Below, one piece after another: positions 10,566-22,472 of a stretch of 64,000 nucleotides of DNA. Below the pieces are notes generated by a model. That model had not been told where the DNA came from, did not search any database, and was given only the letters and a program-made list of their open reading frames with translations. Made by a program: the position numbers and the translations under genes. The DNA comes from Ambrosia x helenae (taxonomy: Eukaryota; Streptophyta; Magnoliopsida; Asterales; Asteraceae), in the NCBI GenBank assembly GCA_030844895.1, contig CM061232.1:82044555-82108554 (forward strand), in the 5' to 3' direction. Each line of letters opens with the position of its first letter. Position 1 is the stretch's first letter.

Positions 10566-13314
10566 TGTAACATTTGCATGTTTCCTAAACTTTAACGTAT
10601 TTGCATTTTTAGTCCTTGTACGTTTATCATTTTGAATTCTAAAAAAGCGTCAAACTTCGTTGATCGGTATATTCTTGTTTGGTTGTATGTCATTACTAAT
10701 CATAAACGTATTATGCTTGGACGTTTGAGTGAAATTCATCATTTTAAATTCTAAAATTATTTTATACATTTTCGTGAAAAGATTATAAGTTAAACACGTA
10801 TGATAAACTCGTCAGAAAAGTTTGAAGAAACGTTAAAGTTTAAGCGGGAAGTTTTTATAATATATATAAAAAAAAATATTTTACTATTAGAGTTCTTTTT
10901 TTTAAACATTTTTTTTAGAAAATTCCTGGTTTGTAAAAAAAAAAAAATCTGCACTAAAAGAAAAAACGTTTTTCCGGTGAGTATTCCGGCCGGAATTCCG
11001 GCAAGCTCCGGCGAGTGCTTTTTATCGATTTTTAACGCGATTTAATGGTCAAATGTCATCCCCATGCGTTTCTCCTTTCAAATTAAACAACTTACAATGA
11101 TTAAATCAGTTTTTAAACGCGTATTTATCAACTTTTAATTTGGGTTTTAAAGCATAACCGGCGGAATAATAAAATGACTTGAAACTCCACTTCTAATCGT
11201 GCACTATATAAACCGAACATGCCATTAGCTTTCTGCACTCATTCACATTCCAAACCCACTAAAAAACGTAGCAAACCGTGTCCAGAAGCTCTCTAATTGT
11301 GAGTTTTCGTTCGGTTCTTGAAGCTTACTTTTCGACACTTAAACGAGTTTGTAAGTCCACTTTCTTGATGCCGTTTTGTTTCTTATTCATTCTTCTTTAA
11401 AAGCCCTCTATAATCGGGTTCCATTGTTAACAAATTGAAGGTTATAGAAATCTAGGGTTAGGGTTTGTATTTGGGGAAGAAGATGAAGTTATTTATATTA
11501 TATAAATATAAATTTTATTAAGCATATTATCAAAATGATCTTGTAGACAAGTGGTTGTAGTGTTGTTGTGTGAAGTTAATGGACCTGGTTCGATTCCTAG
11601 CTCAGACATATCTGGTAGTTTTTTTTTTCATTTTTTTATTTATTTCGTTTTTTTTTATTTATATTATATGTGTAAACCTTTAAAAATCCATAATAAATTC
11701 ATTTTTGCTCTAAAAATCATGAAATTTTAGTGTAGTATCTTGACACCTCATAGAAAATTATCATATTTTTACTTTGTGGAAAATATCTTATTTTCATAAT
11801 TTTATTAATTTAAATTTTTTTAATCATATTTAATTGATTAAAAATTCATTTTTAATTATTTTGATCCCAAAATTTCTGGAAAATTGTTTCTAAGTATGAT
11901 AAACTGATATAAAATTTATTTTTCAGAAAATAGCTGTTTTTGCTATTTTTATCATTTTTAATCATTAAATATGATTTAAATTCATTAAATCTGTTTTAAA
12001 TACAAATAAATTGAGAAAAATTATGAAAAATTTATTTTCATTCTTTTACATCAGGAAATAATCACTTTTCACAAAAATATTATTTTTGTACCATATCTTA
12101 TATTTTTTAGCTTATTTATATTTGATTAGTCATAACTAATTATTTAATTAAATATAAAATCTGTTTTATAAATATTTTTTTTTATAAAACAGAAATATTT
12201 CTAAGAGTGGAAAACATAAGTGTGTATGTTTAATTTATTTGTATACGTTTATGTAAATTAATTACAATTATTGTAATTATATAAATTAGTTATGTTATGT
12301 AACTAAATCTTTGAATAAAATTACTTAGAATATTTTATTCAAAAATATTCAAAGAGTAATAATTATTTTCTTGGTCGTATGATTTATCTTAAAGCATAAT
12401 ATACGTTTTGAATTCGAAATATTTATTAAAGTCGAGTTATCGTAAAACGTCATCTTCCCTATAGAAGACTAGCAAACCCTAATGCCTTAGATTCTAGATA
12501 CCTTAGACTTTTAAGTCACTTTCCTCATTAGCATTCTTATACGTATAGGCTGAGTTCTTCAGAATTCCCAATTTTTATTTTGTGGCGCGCTTTATTGGAT
12601 TCATTCGCTTCGCAAAAACCGTGAGTATACTTATCCCCTTTTTCATTTTTATACTTTTGGGGTGAAACATGTACACCTATGAAACTTACACTTATACATA
12701 TTCATAAACGTTTTTACATACAATTCATACACGTGTTATGCTTTAAATTCTTGTGCTTTATGCTTAAACATAAACGTAGTATACTTGCAATCATTACGAA
12801 ATCATTAACTCCGTACAAGCCGACTTTAACAATGGATAGCGTTATTTGAATTGACAACTCGCCTAGAGGAAAGTACCTATGGTGGTGGGAAGTCCTAGGT
12901 CATTGTTAATGTATAAAACTTTGTCGCATAAGAGGTTTGATTTTGACCCGCGTTGTGTACTTACGTGTTTTCCATATTTGCCTTGAATGACTCATGACAC
13001 TTGAATTGTAAACATTTTTGTACTTACATATATATGTACACAAAAACTAAGTGTACTCACCAGTATTATTGTTGACGTTGTATTTTGTACATGTTTCAGG
13101 AGACGCTTGATGATTTCACATAGGCATTGGGACTTAGATAAATAAAACAAACTTAATTTTATGAATTGTTTTGGGATTTGATGTATTTTTCTTATTTGGT
13201 TGTTTGACATTTGAACTTTGTATTTAATAATATTTACATTTTAGTACCATGAGCTTGTGAACAATCGTCACTACGTGGCACCTCGATGTTTCTGCCATCG
13301 GTTGGGGTGTTACA
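10566..13314 (+). mobile_element. Element A 3' LTR (2749 bp)
   Basis: Colinear with the 5' LTR and about 106 bases longer because of the indel near 12050-12165. It ends GGGGTGTTACA followed by the GTTCC target duplication. The tRNA-like module here (11540-11630) has a perfect B box at 11587-11597. Confidence 0.92.
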
Positions 13315-13318
13315 GTTC

Positions 13319-13319
<1 letters not shown>

Positions 13320-13368
<49 letters not shown>

Positions 13369-13562
13369 CACACGTATGTATATACGTTTAAAATGACATA
13401 GGTTTAAAGGTGTGTACATATATTGACCTGAGAAATTGACGGGTATCACACTCACTTTGCATGTAGTTACATATTGTTGTTTACTTTATAGGATCGGGTA
13501 TTCGGGTGATTATAGATTGGATATTCAAGTTGGGGATTCGACTATCTAGTAAAGCGTTCATT
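13320..13562. repeat. CA/TA microsatellite and short spacer
   Basis: Sequence immediately right of element A: an (AC)n run, a (TA)n run and a short unrecognised stretch up to the GCTCC target duplication of element B. Small frames here are microsatellite-encoded. Confidence 0.8.
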
Positions 13563-13567
13563 GCTCC

Positions 13568-14543
13568 TGTTTTGGTCAAAAATTACTTGATAAAAATAAT
13601 CTTGTATTCCATATTAGTAAAAGTGAGGTAGAGTGCTAAAACTATGAAATGTGTTAAAAGCTTAGTTAAATCTTTAAGATGACCGTTCAAGATAATTAAG
13701 AAACAATAATTGACAACTATGCTCAGGATGTCAAAGAGAAAGGTGAGGATGCACAGTTATATCCTGAGGATGGAACTGTCTGACACAAAACTATAGTAAG
13801 TAAATGTAAATAAAAGAAAGCAAGCCAACAACAATTGATGTACGAGGAAAGCCCTTGATCACTTGATGATCGCGGGCACAAAACCTCGGGAAGAGTCTAA
13901 GCACCTGCCTTGGTTGTTAATATTAAAATTGTAAAATGTTTACAACTTTTGAAGTATGATGAACAAACTACTAAGTTTACAATGTAGTGTTGTGTGTGTG
14001 AGAGTAGAGAGAGTATCAGGTGTTTTATCAGGAGTAAGCTAGTTTCAAGTGTGTATCAAGCAAGTGTCCTATTTCGTACATCGTGCCCCTATTTATAGTT
14101 TACAAACGAAATAAATAAAAGATCCCATTATATCCGGCTTCTTTTATGAGCTTGTGGACTATTTCAAGTCAGATTTCAAGAGTGGTTAACCAATATAGAC
14201 GTTGCTTAACCGTTTCCTTATTTTTCACCTCTCATTTATCATTGAACGGTTACATGTTTATCTATTCTTTAGCAAAGGTCTTCCTTTATACGATTAGCTC
14301 TTCCATCCTCAGCTTCTTTGATTTGAATAAGACCATATAGCCGTTAAGGAAGAGCTACAAGTCCTATTATTATTTAATTGTACCTGCAATTACATAACAA
14401 TAAGATAATTCGTTAGTCTATCCACATGATGCACATAAGACAAAATACTGTTGCATCCTGAACCCTGTTCAGTCCTTCAGTATCCTGAGGATGTTACACA
14501 GAACATATAGGTTAGTTCTATCCTGAAGATTTCACCACCAACA
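13568..14543 (-). mobile_element. Element B 3' LTR (976 bp)
   Basis: On the plus strand it begins TGTTTTGGTCAAAAATTAC and ends CACCACCAACA. On the minus strand it is preceded by the purine-rich TTTTTGGGGACAATTG. A TATAAATAGGG box (minus) lies near 14090. It matches the LTR at 34820-35801 with scattered differences. Confidence 0.9.
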
Positions 14544-14726
14544 ATTGTCCCCAAAAATATGTTACCGTTAATATCTCAACAATAATAATATTTTTAATGC
14601 TAGAGTTTATCTTCTGAAGCTGATTAGACGTCTGTCAGGATGACAACGACTACTTTTTAGGCTTAATTTTTGGGATGACTGCTACACATCATCATCTTCT
14701 GTCGTCTATATCTAGGATTTGATCCT

Positions 14727-14740
14727 TCCTTTATAATCAC
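14727..14740 (+). promoter_or_regulatory. Candidate TATA element of the antisense gene in B
   Basis: TTTATAATCA about 90 bases upstream of the antisense gene's ATG, with CTATATCTAGG about 25 bases further up. Both words recur in the same order upstream of the copy in element C (minus strand, about 31585-31620), although flanking bases differ. Conservation suggests a promoter; no transcript evidence is available. Confidence 0.4.
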
Positions 14741-14823
14741 AATAAGATTACGAGAAATGTAACTTCTTCTTTCTTCTCCGCTTTTCCTTAATCCTTCAAT
14801 CTTTTTTAAAAAAGTTTTTAAGG

Positions 14824-16545
14824 ATGGGCAAGAAAATAACAAGAGCATCTGGGAGTGTTGGAGTCCCCAAAGACTTCCTCTCCCAGAACCTGTTAAGAGA
14901 TCCTGATCAGGAGATTTGCTCCTTCAATGTTAGGATATCCAAGCCTTAAAGGACTCAGGGGCATTCCCTATGTGTGCTGAGTTTCGTCCCTATGATCAGG
15001 GTGCAAAATCTGATTTTGCATCCTCTGTTTGGATCTGTTTCTTGTAGTTGTACCTGTATTTCCACCTAGGCTTAAAATATCCATTCCCCAAGTTTATCAA
15101 AGAGTTCTTTGATATTACTGGATGACCTATGCCCAGGGTATGTCTGAGGTCTGAAGGATCTTGATGGTTTGTAACTAGATCATCGAGAATCATGGCATTA
15201 ATCTTCAAATTGGTGACCTGTCTTACATTTATAAGTTGAAAACTCATGGTTCCAACCGCTATGTTCTTTAGCTTATAAATAAAGAACCTCCTTTCCTGTT
15301 TAATGTCATTAAGTCTGATAGGGCATGGAAGTCAAAGTTCTTCTTTGTGAAGAGGGATTCTATTCCTTACGGGGATTATATCCCTATGTCTTGGTTAAAA
15401 AGTGGTAAAGATTTTCAAAATAAAGTTTATTTTAAGGATGAAAATTTTTGTAGTTATATCCTGAGATATTACTAATATTTTTAAAAAAAATTATGTGATA
15501 GGTGCTTCATTTGCCAAACTTGCCCCCCTCTGATTGATTCCTTTATCAGATACAAGGCAGTTATTGAGTTACCTGCCTCAGCCAGAACATTTAAAGTAGA
15601 GGACAGCTATACCACTAGCCAAGCCACCGCGATATCTGGTGAGTATTACCTTTTGCATCATGAGGATGTTTTATCTTATTATACTAACTAAACCTGTGTT
15701 TTGATATTTTCAGCAAAGAAGTCTGCTTTCTTTGACTTGGATGAGATTGACAACCAGGATGTCAAGGCCGCTAAGATCACCTCACCATCCAGCTCCAGGA
15801 TGACTAGCCCTCCTCCTCCTCCTAAGTCAAGGGCTCCTGCATCCTCCAAGTAGAGGAAGACTGCTACTGCCTCTACCTCAGCCCAAGAGACTACTCCCTT
15901 TGAGGGTCTCAGCTTTGAGAAGGTCTTGGGTAGGATTTCCCAGTTCACTCTCCATGTACAGTGCTATCCTGAGGATGGCAACAAGAATATTTATATAAAT
16001 GTTAAGGGTAAGATACCTACTTGTTTTCCTTGTCTTGTAGGGACATGAATATTTGCTGAAGTCCCTGGATGAGGTCGCCAAGGAGCTTAATGACAGCAAA
16101 GCCACACTTGAGGATGTAAAGAAGATTGCCCAGGAAAAGGGCAAACATGTTGAGAAGAAGTTGGCTAAAGTGGATGCTGAACTGACGCTGGCAAAGTCCC
16201 GAGCAGGCCAAGATGGTGCTGGAGCATGAGAAGGAAATGGAGGAATATAGGCAGGGCTTAATGAAGTCTGCTACTGTTTCTGTCCTACAGGCAAGGGTGA
16301 AGATAGCCCTGCAGGGTGAAGACCCCAACTTCAACCATGAGGAATGGGATGTCAAAGGCTGGTAGGAGAAGTTCAAGAGCCTAGACAGGAAGGAAGTGGT
16401 ACACGAGCCTGTTCCTCATGCAAATCCTGAGGATGCACCAGAGGGGCCCAAGGATGCTGGGAAGGAGGCTGAGGTGATGGTGGCTAAGGAGGCGAAGGAG
16501 TACCTGGTGGAGCCAACAATGGGCAATGATGGATGTGATGATTAG
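14824..16545 (+). pseudogene. Antisense spliced gene of element B (four exons)
   Basis: Oriented against the element's gag-pol. Exons inferred by alignment with the copy in C: 14824-15404, 15502-15638, 15714-15955, 16041-16545. All three introns are GT-AG (97, 75, 85 bases), U-rich, and intron 2 has a perfect TACTAAC branch site. The product begins MGKKITRASG; exon 1 encodes a globular part with GVPKDF, PDQEIC, AKSDFASSVW and LGLKYPFPKFIKEFFD; exon 3 a Ser/Pro-rich linker (FFDLDEID, SSSRMTSPPPPP); exon 4 a Lys/Glu-rich coiled coil and acidic tail. Frameshifts and stops (TAG and TGA in exons 1-3, a shift in exon 4) break it. Antisense ORFs between pol and 3' LTR are known in Tat-lineage elements such as Grande; function is unknown. 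Similarity to the 'putative gypsy-type' (Transposase_28) domain is a guess. Confidence 0.7.
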
Positions 16546-17785
16546 GCCGGAGCCCACTTTTTTAGATCTTTGTGGTTGTTTTTTATGATGGTTGTTTTGT
16601 GAACAATTTTGAAGAATTTATTTTTTATGTATGTATGAAAAATGAAAGGTTTGGGGCGGAGGGATCTTGGTTTTCAAGACGAAGCCCCAAATCTTTCCCT
16701 GACCTGGACCAAAGATGTCGACCCCTGGTGGATGGGTCCTGGTTTAGGATGAAGCCAGGGGTTGACATCCATTTTGGCTAATAAATAAATAAGATGGTAA
16801 CTTTTTTGACACTACATCCTTGTGTTCTTTTCTTCATTCTTTTGATATCCTGCAATGTTGTTAAGTAACAAACATTAAAAGAATGAGGTAAGTTATAATG
16901 TTATACCTTCATCCTAATTTAAGAAATGGTCTTCGAAATATTCTGATAAGTGTCATGAGAACAACCTCAACAATAGTAACATCCTGTGGATATCCCTAGT
17001 TCCTGTTGTATCCTTAGGATGTTTCGTAGGATTTCGTTTTATCATCCTTAAAATATGTTCCAAGTTCTTTCTCTGTTTTATCCCTAGGATATTTCCTAAG
17101 ATATTTTCTTCATCATCCTTAGGATGATTTTCATCATCTCTAGGATGTCCCAGTGTTTAACCTGTTACATCTTCAAGATAGACTTAAAGATATCTTTTTC
17201 CTTTTCAATAAAGGAATATCAATAGGTTTTGAGGATAACCTGTAGAAAGGTAAACAAAGTTATAATTCTATCGAAAAGGCCTTATAGAAACTGGGGTCAA
17301 GCACATTAAGGATAACTGGCGACATGGCCAAATGTAACATCTTGAGGATAGCTGGTGACATGACCAAAAGATAAACTGGCGTTATAGCCTAAAGAAGACT
17401 GGCGACAAGGTCCTGGCAACTAGGCCAAATATGAGAAAGAGACATTGAAAAATGTCTAAACCTTAGGGATTCGATGTATATTCCAAAGATGATGAGATTT
17501 TCAGCCACTTAATCGTGAACTAGTCCCATCATCCTGAAGATATACATGAATAACGTGCTCTACTGGCGGGGTTGCTAACCCAATGTGAAAGGTGAAAACC
17601 TTTAAACCTGAGGAAGGTATAAGATACCTTAACGAAGGATAGGGTGGCCAACCCCTAGTCTTCAAAGTTCCATCTTTAGGATGGACATGTAAAATTTTGA
17701 AGATGTACTATATACTAGACCATATTTAATTGGGATATCATTTAAGAAAATGAAATGTAGATAAGGATAGAAAGTTTTTCATACC
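16546..17785. other. Non-coding spacer of B between pol and the antisense gene
   Basis: No gene recognised. It contains repeated AGGATG/CATCCT words, a CCCCTGGTGGATGGGTCCTGG block also found in the matching spacer of C (about 28940), and a cluster of ACTGGCGACA repeats at 17290-17432. Confidence 0.6.
17290..17432. repeat. Imperfect short tandem repeats (CTGGCGACAngGCC) in B spacer
   Basis: About five degenerate units of ACTGGCGACATGGCC plus spacer. The reverse complement (GTCGCCAGTTATTCC) is repeated at the matching position in element C (28451-28605). Confidence 0.7.
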
Positions 17786-20700
17786 TCATATGTGATAATA
17801 TTTTAGACGGATTGCATTCCAAGACCTTGGAAGAATTTCACCCTCCATAGTTGAGAGCCAATATGCCCCTTTGCCAGCCTTAGAATCAATCAAGTATGGT
17901 CCTTCCCATTTAGGAGCTAATTTACCATCACTTAGTTTGGTAGTGTTTTGAAAAGCCTTTCTTAGAACCAAGTCTCCTACTTGGAACCTTCGTATCCTTA
18001 TAGTTTTGTTGTAGGCTCTGGCTATCCTTTGTTGATAGGCTACCATTCTCAATTTAGCAGCATTTCTAAGTTCATCCACTATTTCAAGATCTTGTAGCAA
18101 CGCTTCCGAATTGGTAGTTGCATCCTGAAGATGTCTTCTGGCTGTAGGCATTACCATCTCTGTTGGGAGCATAGCTTCTGTTCCAAAGACCAAAGAGAAA
18201 GCTGTTTGGCCAGTTGCATTCTTGTAAGTGATTCTATTTTCCCAGAGTACAAATGGAAGTTCTTCTGCCCATTTCCCTTTCTTTTCTCCTAGCTCCTTCT
18301 TTAGATTGTTGACAATGATCTTGTTGGAAGATTCTGCCTATCCATTAGCTTGAGGATGGATAGGAGTCGATGTTATCATCTTGATTCCTAACTTTCACAA
18401 AATCCGGTTGTTCTTTTGCTGATGAACTGAGATCCATTGTCACATATAATTTCAGCTGATACACCAAATCTTATTGGGATGTTTCTTTTGATGAAGGATA
18501 CTACTTCCTTGTCTCTTGCTTCAGCCTCTATCGATTTTGAAAAATAATCAGTCATGACTAGCATGAACACATTTCCACTAGGAGCTTTTGTTAGCTTTCC
18601 TACTATGTCAATCTCCCATTTCATGAAAGGCCATGGTGAAATAATGGGATGTAATGGTTCAGCAGGTTGGTGTAGGATGTTGCTATGTCTTTGACATGCA
18701 TCACATTTCTGACAATGTAGCATGGCATCCTTTTTCATAGTTGGCCAATAGTATCCTATTCTTAGAGTCTTTGAGTAAAAAGCTCTCCCTCCTGTGTAGT
18801 TTCCACAATCTCCTTCGTGGATGTCTTTGAGAACCTCTTTTGCTTCTTCCTTGTCGAGGCATCTTAAGGATGGACCTGTAAGAGATTTTCTATACAATAT
18901 ATTGTTTATAATGATAAATTTTGATACCTTCATCCTGAAATCCCTTGCACTTTATCCATCGGGGATGCCAACATCCTTAAGATACTTTATTATAGGAGTC
19001 ATTCAGGATGGATCATCTTGATCCTGAGTGGCAAGAACAGTGTTATCCTTAGGATGCATAGTGTTATCCTCAGGATGCAGCTCTTCAGTTGCTGGCTTCA
19101 GGATGTAAATGATGGGAATTTTGGATCATTTTGGTAAATCCAAGGAGGATCCTAAATTAGCCAAGGCATCAGCTTCAACATTTTCTTTTCTAGGTACCTG
19201 TGTTAATGTAAATTCTGCAAAGGAAGATGCTAATTTTTTTGACAATTTCAAGATAAATAGCTAATTTTTTACTTTTAACTGCATAGGATCCATTAAAATG
19301 GTTAGTAATCAACAAAGAATCAACAAATACTTCTAGTCTTGTAATATGCATATCCTTAGCAAGATGCAAACCAACAATGAGAGCTTCATATTCAACATCA
19401 TTATTGTTTGTTTGAAATGCACATCTAATTGCATGGGGTATTATGTCCCCTTGTGGCGATTTTAGTGGTATTCTTAATCCAGTTCCTCTCATATTTGAAG
19501 CATCATTAGTGTATAAATCCATTTCCCCATGTTTTCATTTAATTGTTGTACTTCTTTTTCTACTTCACTTAGGATGTCACTACTGAAATCAGCCACAAAA
19601 TCAGCTAAAGCCTGTGATTTGATTGCATTTCTAGGCTCATATAACAAATCAAAAGCACTTAATTTTACTGACCATTTTAACATTCTTCCTGACATTTCTG
19701 GTTTTCTAAGAACATTTTTAATAGGGTAATTAGTTTGAACATGTATCCTATGTGTTTCAAAATAATGCCTAAACTTGGTAGATGCCATGATTAAAGCTAA
19801 AATAATTTATTCAAGATGTGAATACCTGGTTTCAGCATCCAATAAGGTTTTACTTACATAAATAACATGATGATGTTGTCCTTCAAAGTCTTTCACCAAG
19901 ATTGCACTTATTTCATTTCCAGAAACTGCAAGATATAATTTGAGACCATCCATAGGTTTCATTAGGAGTGGAGCTGCTGCTAGATATTCTTTCAATTTCT
20001 GCAATGCTTCCTCATGGTTTTGTCCCCAGTCAAATTTATTGTTCTTCTTCAGGATGTCATAGAACTCCTTGCATTTTTCTGAGGACTTCGAGATGAATCT
20101 ATTCAGAGCTGTTATCCTGTCAGTCAATCTTTGCACATCCTTGATATTTGCTGGAGATTTGAGATCAAGGATGGCTTTACCTTGTTTCTGGACTGGCTTC
20201 TATGCCTCTCTTGGTTACTAAGTATCCAAGAAATTTGCTAGCACCAACTCCAAAATTGCATTTGGCCGGATTCAACTTCATGTTATAAGCATCCAGGATG
20301 TCAAAGGCTTCATTAAGATCCTGAAGATGGTCTTCAGCTTTTTTTGGATTTGACTACCATATCATCGATGTAGACCTCCATTGTGTTCCCAATCTTTTCT
20401 TTGAACATCATGTTTACCAATCTTTGATATGTTGCACCTGCATTTTTAAGTCCAAAAGGCATGGCCATATAGCAATAAATACCTGATGGTGTCATGAATG
20501 CAGTATCCTTATGATCATCTGGTTCCATCTGAATTTGTTGAAATCCTGAGGATGCATCCATGAAAGTCAACATCTCGTGGCCTACTGTAGCATCCACCAT
20601 CGAATCAATGTATGGAAAAGGAAATGGATCTTTTGGACAAGCTTTGTTGAGGTCTGTGTAGTCTACACATACTCTCCACTTTCCATTTCTTTTGTACTAC

Positions 20701-21393
20701 AACCACTTTGGCCAGCCATCTTGGGAATTTGACTTCCCTTATCATCTTATACTTGAGTAACATGTCTACTTCTTCTTGTATAATAACATTCCTCTCGGGT
20801 GCAAACTTTCTTCGTTTTTGTTGTATAGGCTTGAAACTATTATCTATTCCAAGCTTGTGAGTAATGACATCCTTGGAGATGCCTGTCATATCCTCGTGTT
20901 TCCATGCGAATGTTGACATCCTGCATTTTAAAATGAAATTAGAGATTATTCAATATCATTAGGAATGTTCTTACCAATTTGCACAGTGATATCCTTATTA
21001 TTCTCAACGAGGCAGACTGCTTTGATATCCTGGTCAGGATGTGCTTTGTCATCCTTGAGGATAGCATGTTCATCCTGCTTTAATTGCTATGCTTGTTTTG
21101 ACTGGGATGCAGCCTTCATTGATGTTGTGTAGCAATCCTTTACTTCCTGCTGGTCACTGTTGACTTTAACGAATCCCCATGGAGTTGGTACCTTTACACA
21201 CTGGTGATATGTTGATGGCATTGCTTTCATGTCGTGTATCCAAGGCATACCTAGGATGACATTATAACAGGATAGAGAGTCTATTACACAAAACCTTTGA
21301 ATAGAATTTACCCCCTCGACATAAACAGGCAGTTTGATATCACCAACTATACTTTTGGTTTCTCCACCGAAAGCAACTAAGACAAATGTCTTA
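17786..21393 (-). pseudogene. Element B pol: protease end, RT, RNase H, second RNase H, integrase
   Basis: Read right to left. The rest of the protease domain (ETKSIVGDIKLPVYVEG, RFCVIDSLSCYNVILG) ends near 21180. RT spans about 20919-20230 (FPRWLAKVVVVQKK, FMDASSGFQQIQM, MPFGLKNAGATYQRL, YIDD). The normal RNase H lies at 20136-19807 (LYLAVSGNEISAIL), a connection at 19788-19560, the archaeal-type RNase H at about 19540-19190 (PQGDIIPHAIRCAFQT), and integrase at 18933-17786 with a finger remnant (CQKCDACQRH) and the D,D motifs (WEIDIVGK, ICDNGSQF). Several frameshifts and stops separate the pieces. In the second RNase H the usual catalytic Asp position reads YTND. Long dead by sequence. Confidence 0.88.
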
Positions 21394-21398
21394 GAAAC

Positions 21399-22375
21399 TG
21401 TTGAGGGTGAAAATCCTCAGGATAATTTTACCTCACATCCATGATATAGCATCCTCAGGATACTGAAAGATTCAACTGACATCAGGATGTAACGAGAATT
21501 CAACATGTGCACATCCTGAGAATGGATTAACATATTATCTTTCCTATATGTGATTGCAGGTACAGTTACGTTATAATATGGATTCCTATATGCTCTCCGA
21601 CGTCTATATTATAACTCTCAGTCAAAGAAGTCAAGGATCAAAGAGTATCTCATGCAAGCCATAGTCCAAGATTGAAGATGGAGTCAAAGTTGTAACCGAT
21701 ATACATTTAATATCGGCGAAAGATTAGGAAACAGTTGGAACATCATAAACCTGACTTGAAACTGCCATCCAACGACTATATTCTATTGAAGACCTCCAAC
21801 GTTCACCTGAAACAGTTTCTACAAACATTAAAGGAGCTTAACTATTTAGCGGATATCGTGGGATTCTTTGTTTATTTCATGTACTATATAAATGGTGGTA
21901 TTGGACGAGTATAGGACACATTGCTTACACTATAGCTACGCACATACACTTAGCTTATTAGAAACACTCACACAATCATTGTAATCTTAGTACACTCATC
22001 CATTTGCTCATCCAAAGTTGTATCTTTTTACCAAATTAATATTAACAAACAAGGCAGGGCCTAGTCTCCTCCCGAGGTTTTATGCCGACGATCTTCAACT
22101 GATCAAGGGCTTTCCTCGTAGATCGAGTATTGTTCTTTGTGTTTACTACTTTATTCATTCATTACAAACAGTTCCATCCAGAGGATATAACTGCCCATCT
22201 CAAAGCTAACCTAAGCCATCCCGAGCATAGTTGTCATATTTTACTTCTTTAGCATCCTAATACACCATTTTCAGAATATAATTGTCTCTTTATTTTCACA
22301 CATATAGCACTCTACCTCACTTTTACTAATTTGGAATACAAAATTATTTTTACTAGGTAATTTTTGACCAAAACA
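21399..22375 (+). mobile_element. Element C 5' LTR (977 bp)
   Basis: It begins TGTTGAGGGTGAAAATCCTCAGG and ends TTTTTGACCAAAACA. A TATA box (CTATATAAATGG) lies near 21885. It contains several ATCCTCAGGAT palindromes. It pairs with 31767-32746. Confidence 0.92.
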
Positions 22376-22399
22376 ATTTGGCACCCAACCTGGGGCAAG
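22376..22399 (+). other. Primer binding site of element C (degenerate)
   Basis: ATTTGGCACCCAACCTGGGG directly follows the LTR. Element D has the cleaner form TGGCGCCCACCGTGGGG at the same place. C differs at several bases, consistent with decay. Confidence 0.75.
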
Positions 22400-22472
22400 T
22401 GGTGCTATTTTAACAAAAAAACTTTGTTAAAACTTTCTCTCATTTAATTATTTTTTACAAAACTTGACAACT

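Larger units (their letters stand above)
2539..13314 (+). mobile_element. Element A: complete Ty3/gypsy chromovirus (Tekay-like)
   Basis: A 10,776-base element bounded by two long LTRs (TGTAACA...TGTTACA) and flanked by a 5-bp direct duplication GTTCC (2534-2538 and 13315-13319), proof of integrase-mediated insertion. Order: 5' LTR, Met-tRNA primer site, leader, gag-pol (Gag, protease, RT, RNase H, integrase, chromodomain-like tail), polypurine tract, 3' LTR. LTRs over 2 kb, the Met-tRNA site and the C-terminal chromodomain-like segment fit the Tekay lineage. A single-base loss in gag, a TGA near the end of integrase and one further shift make this copy non-autonomous. Confidence 0.93.
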
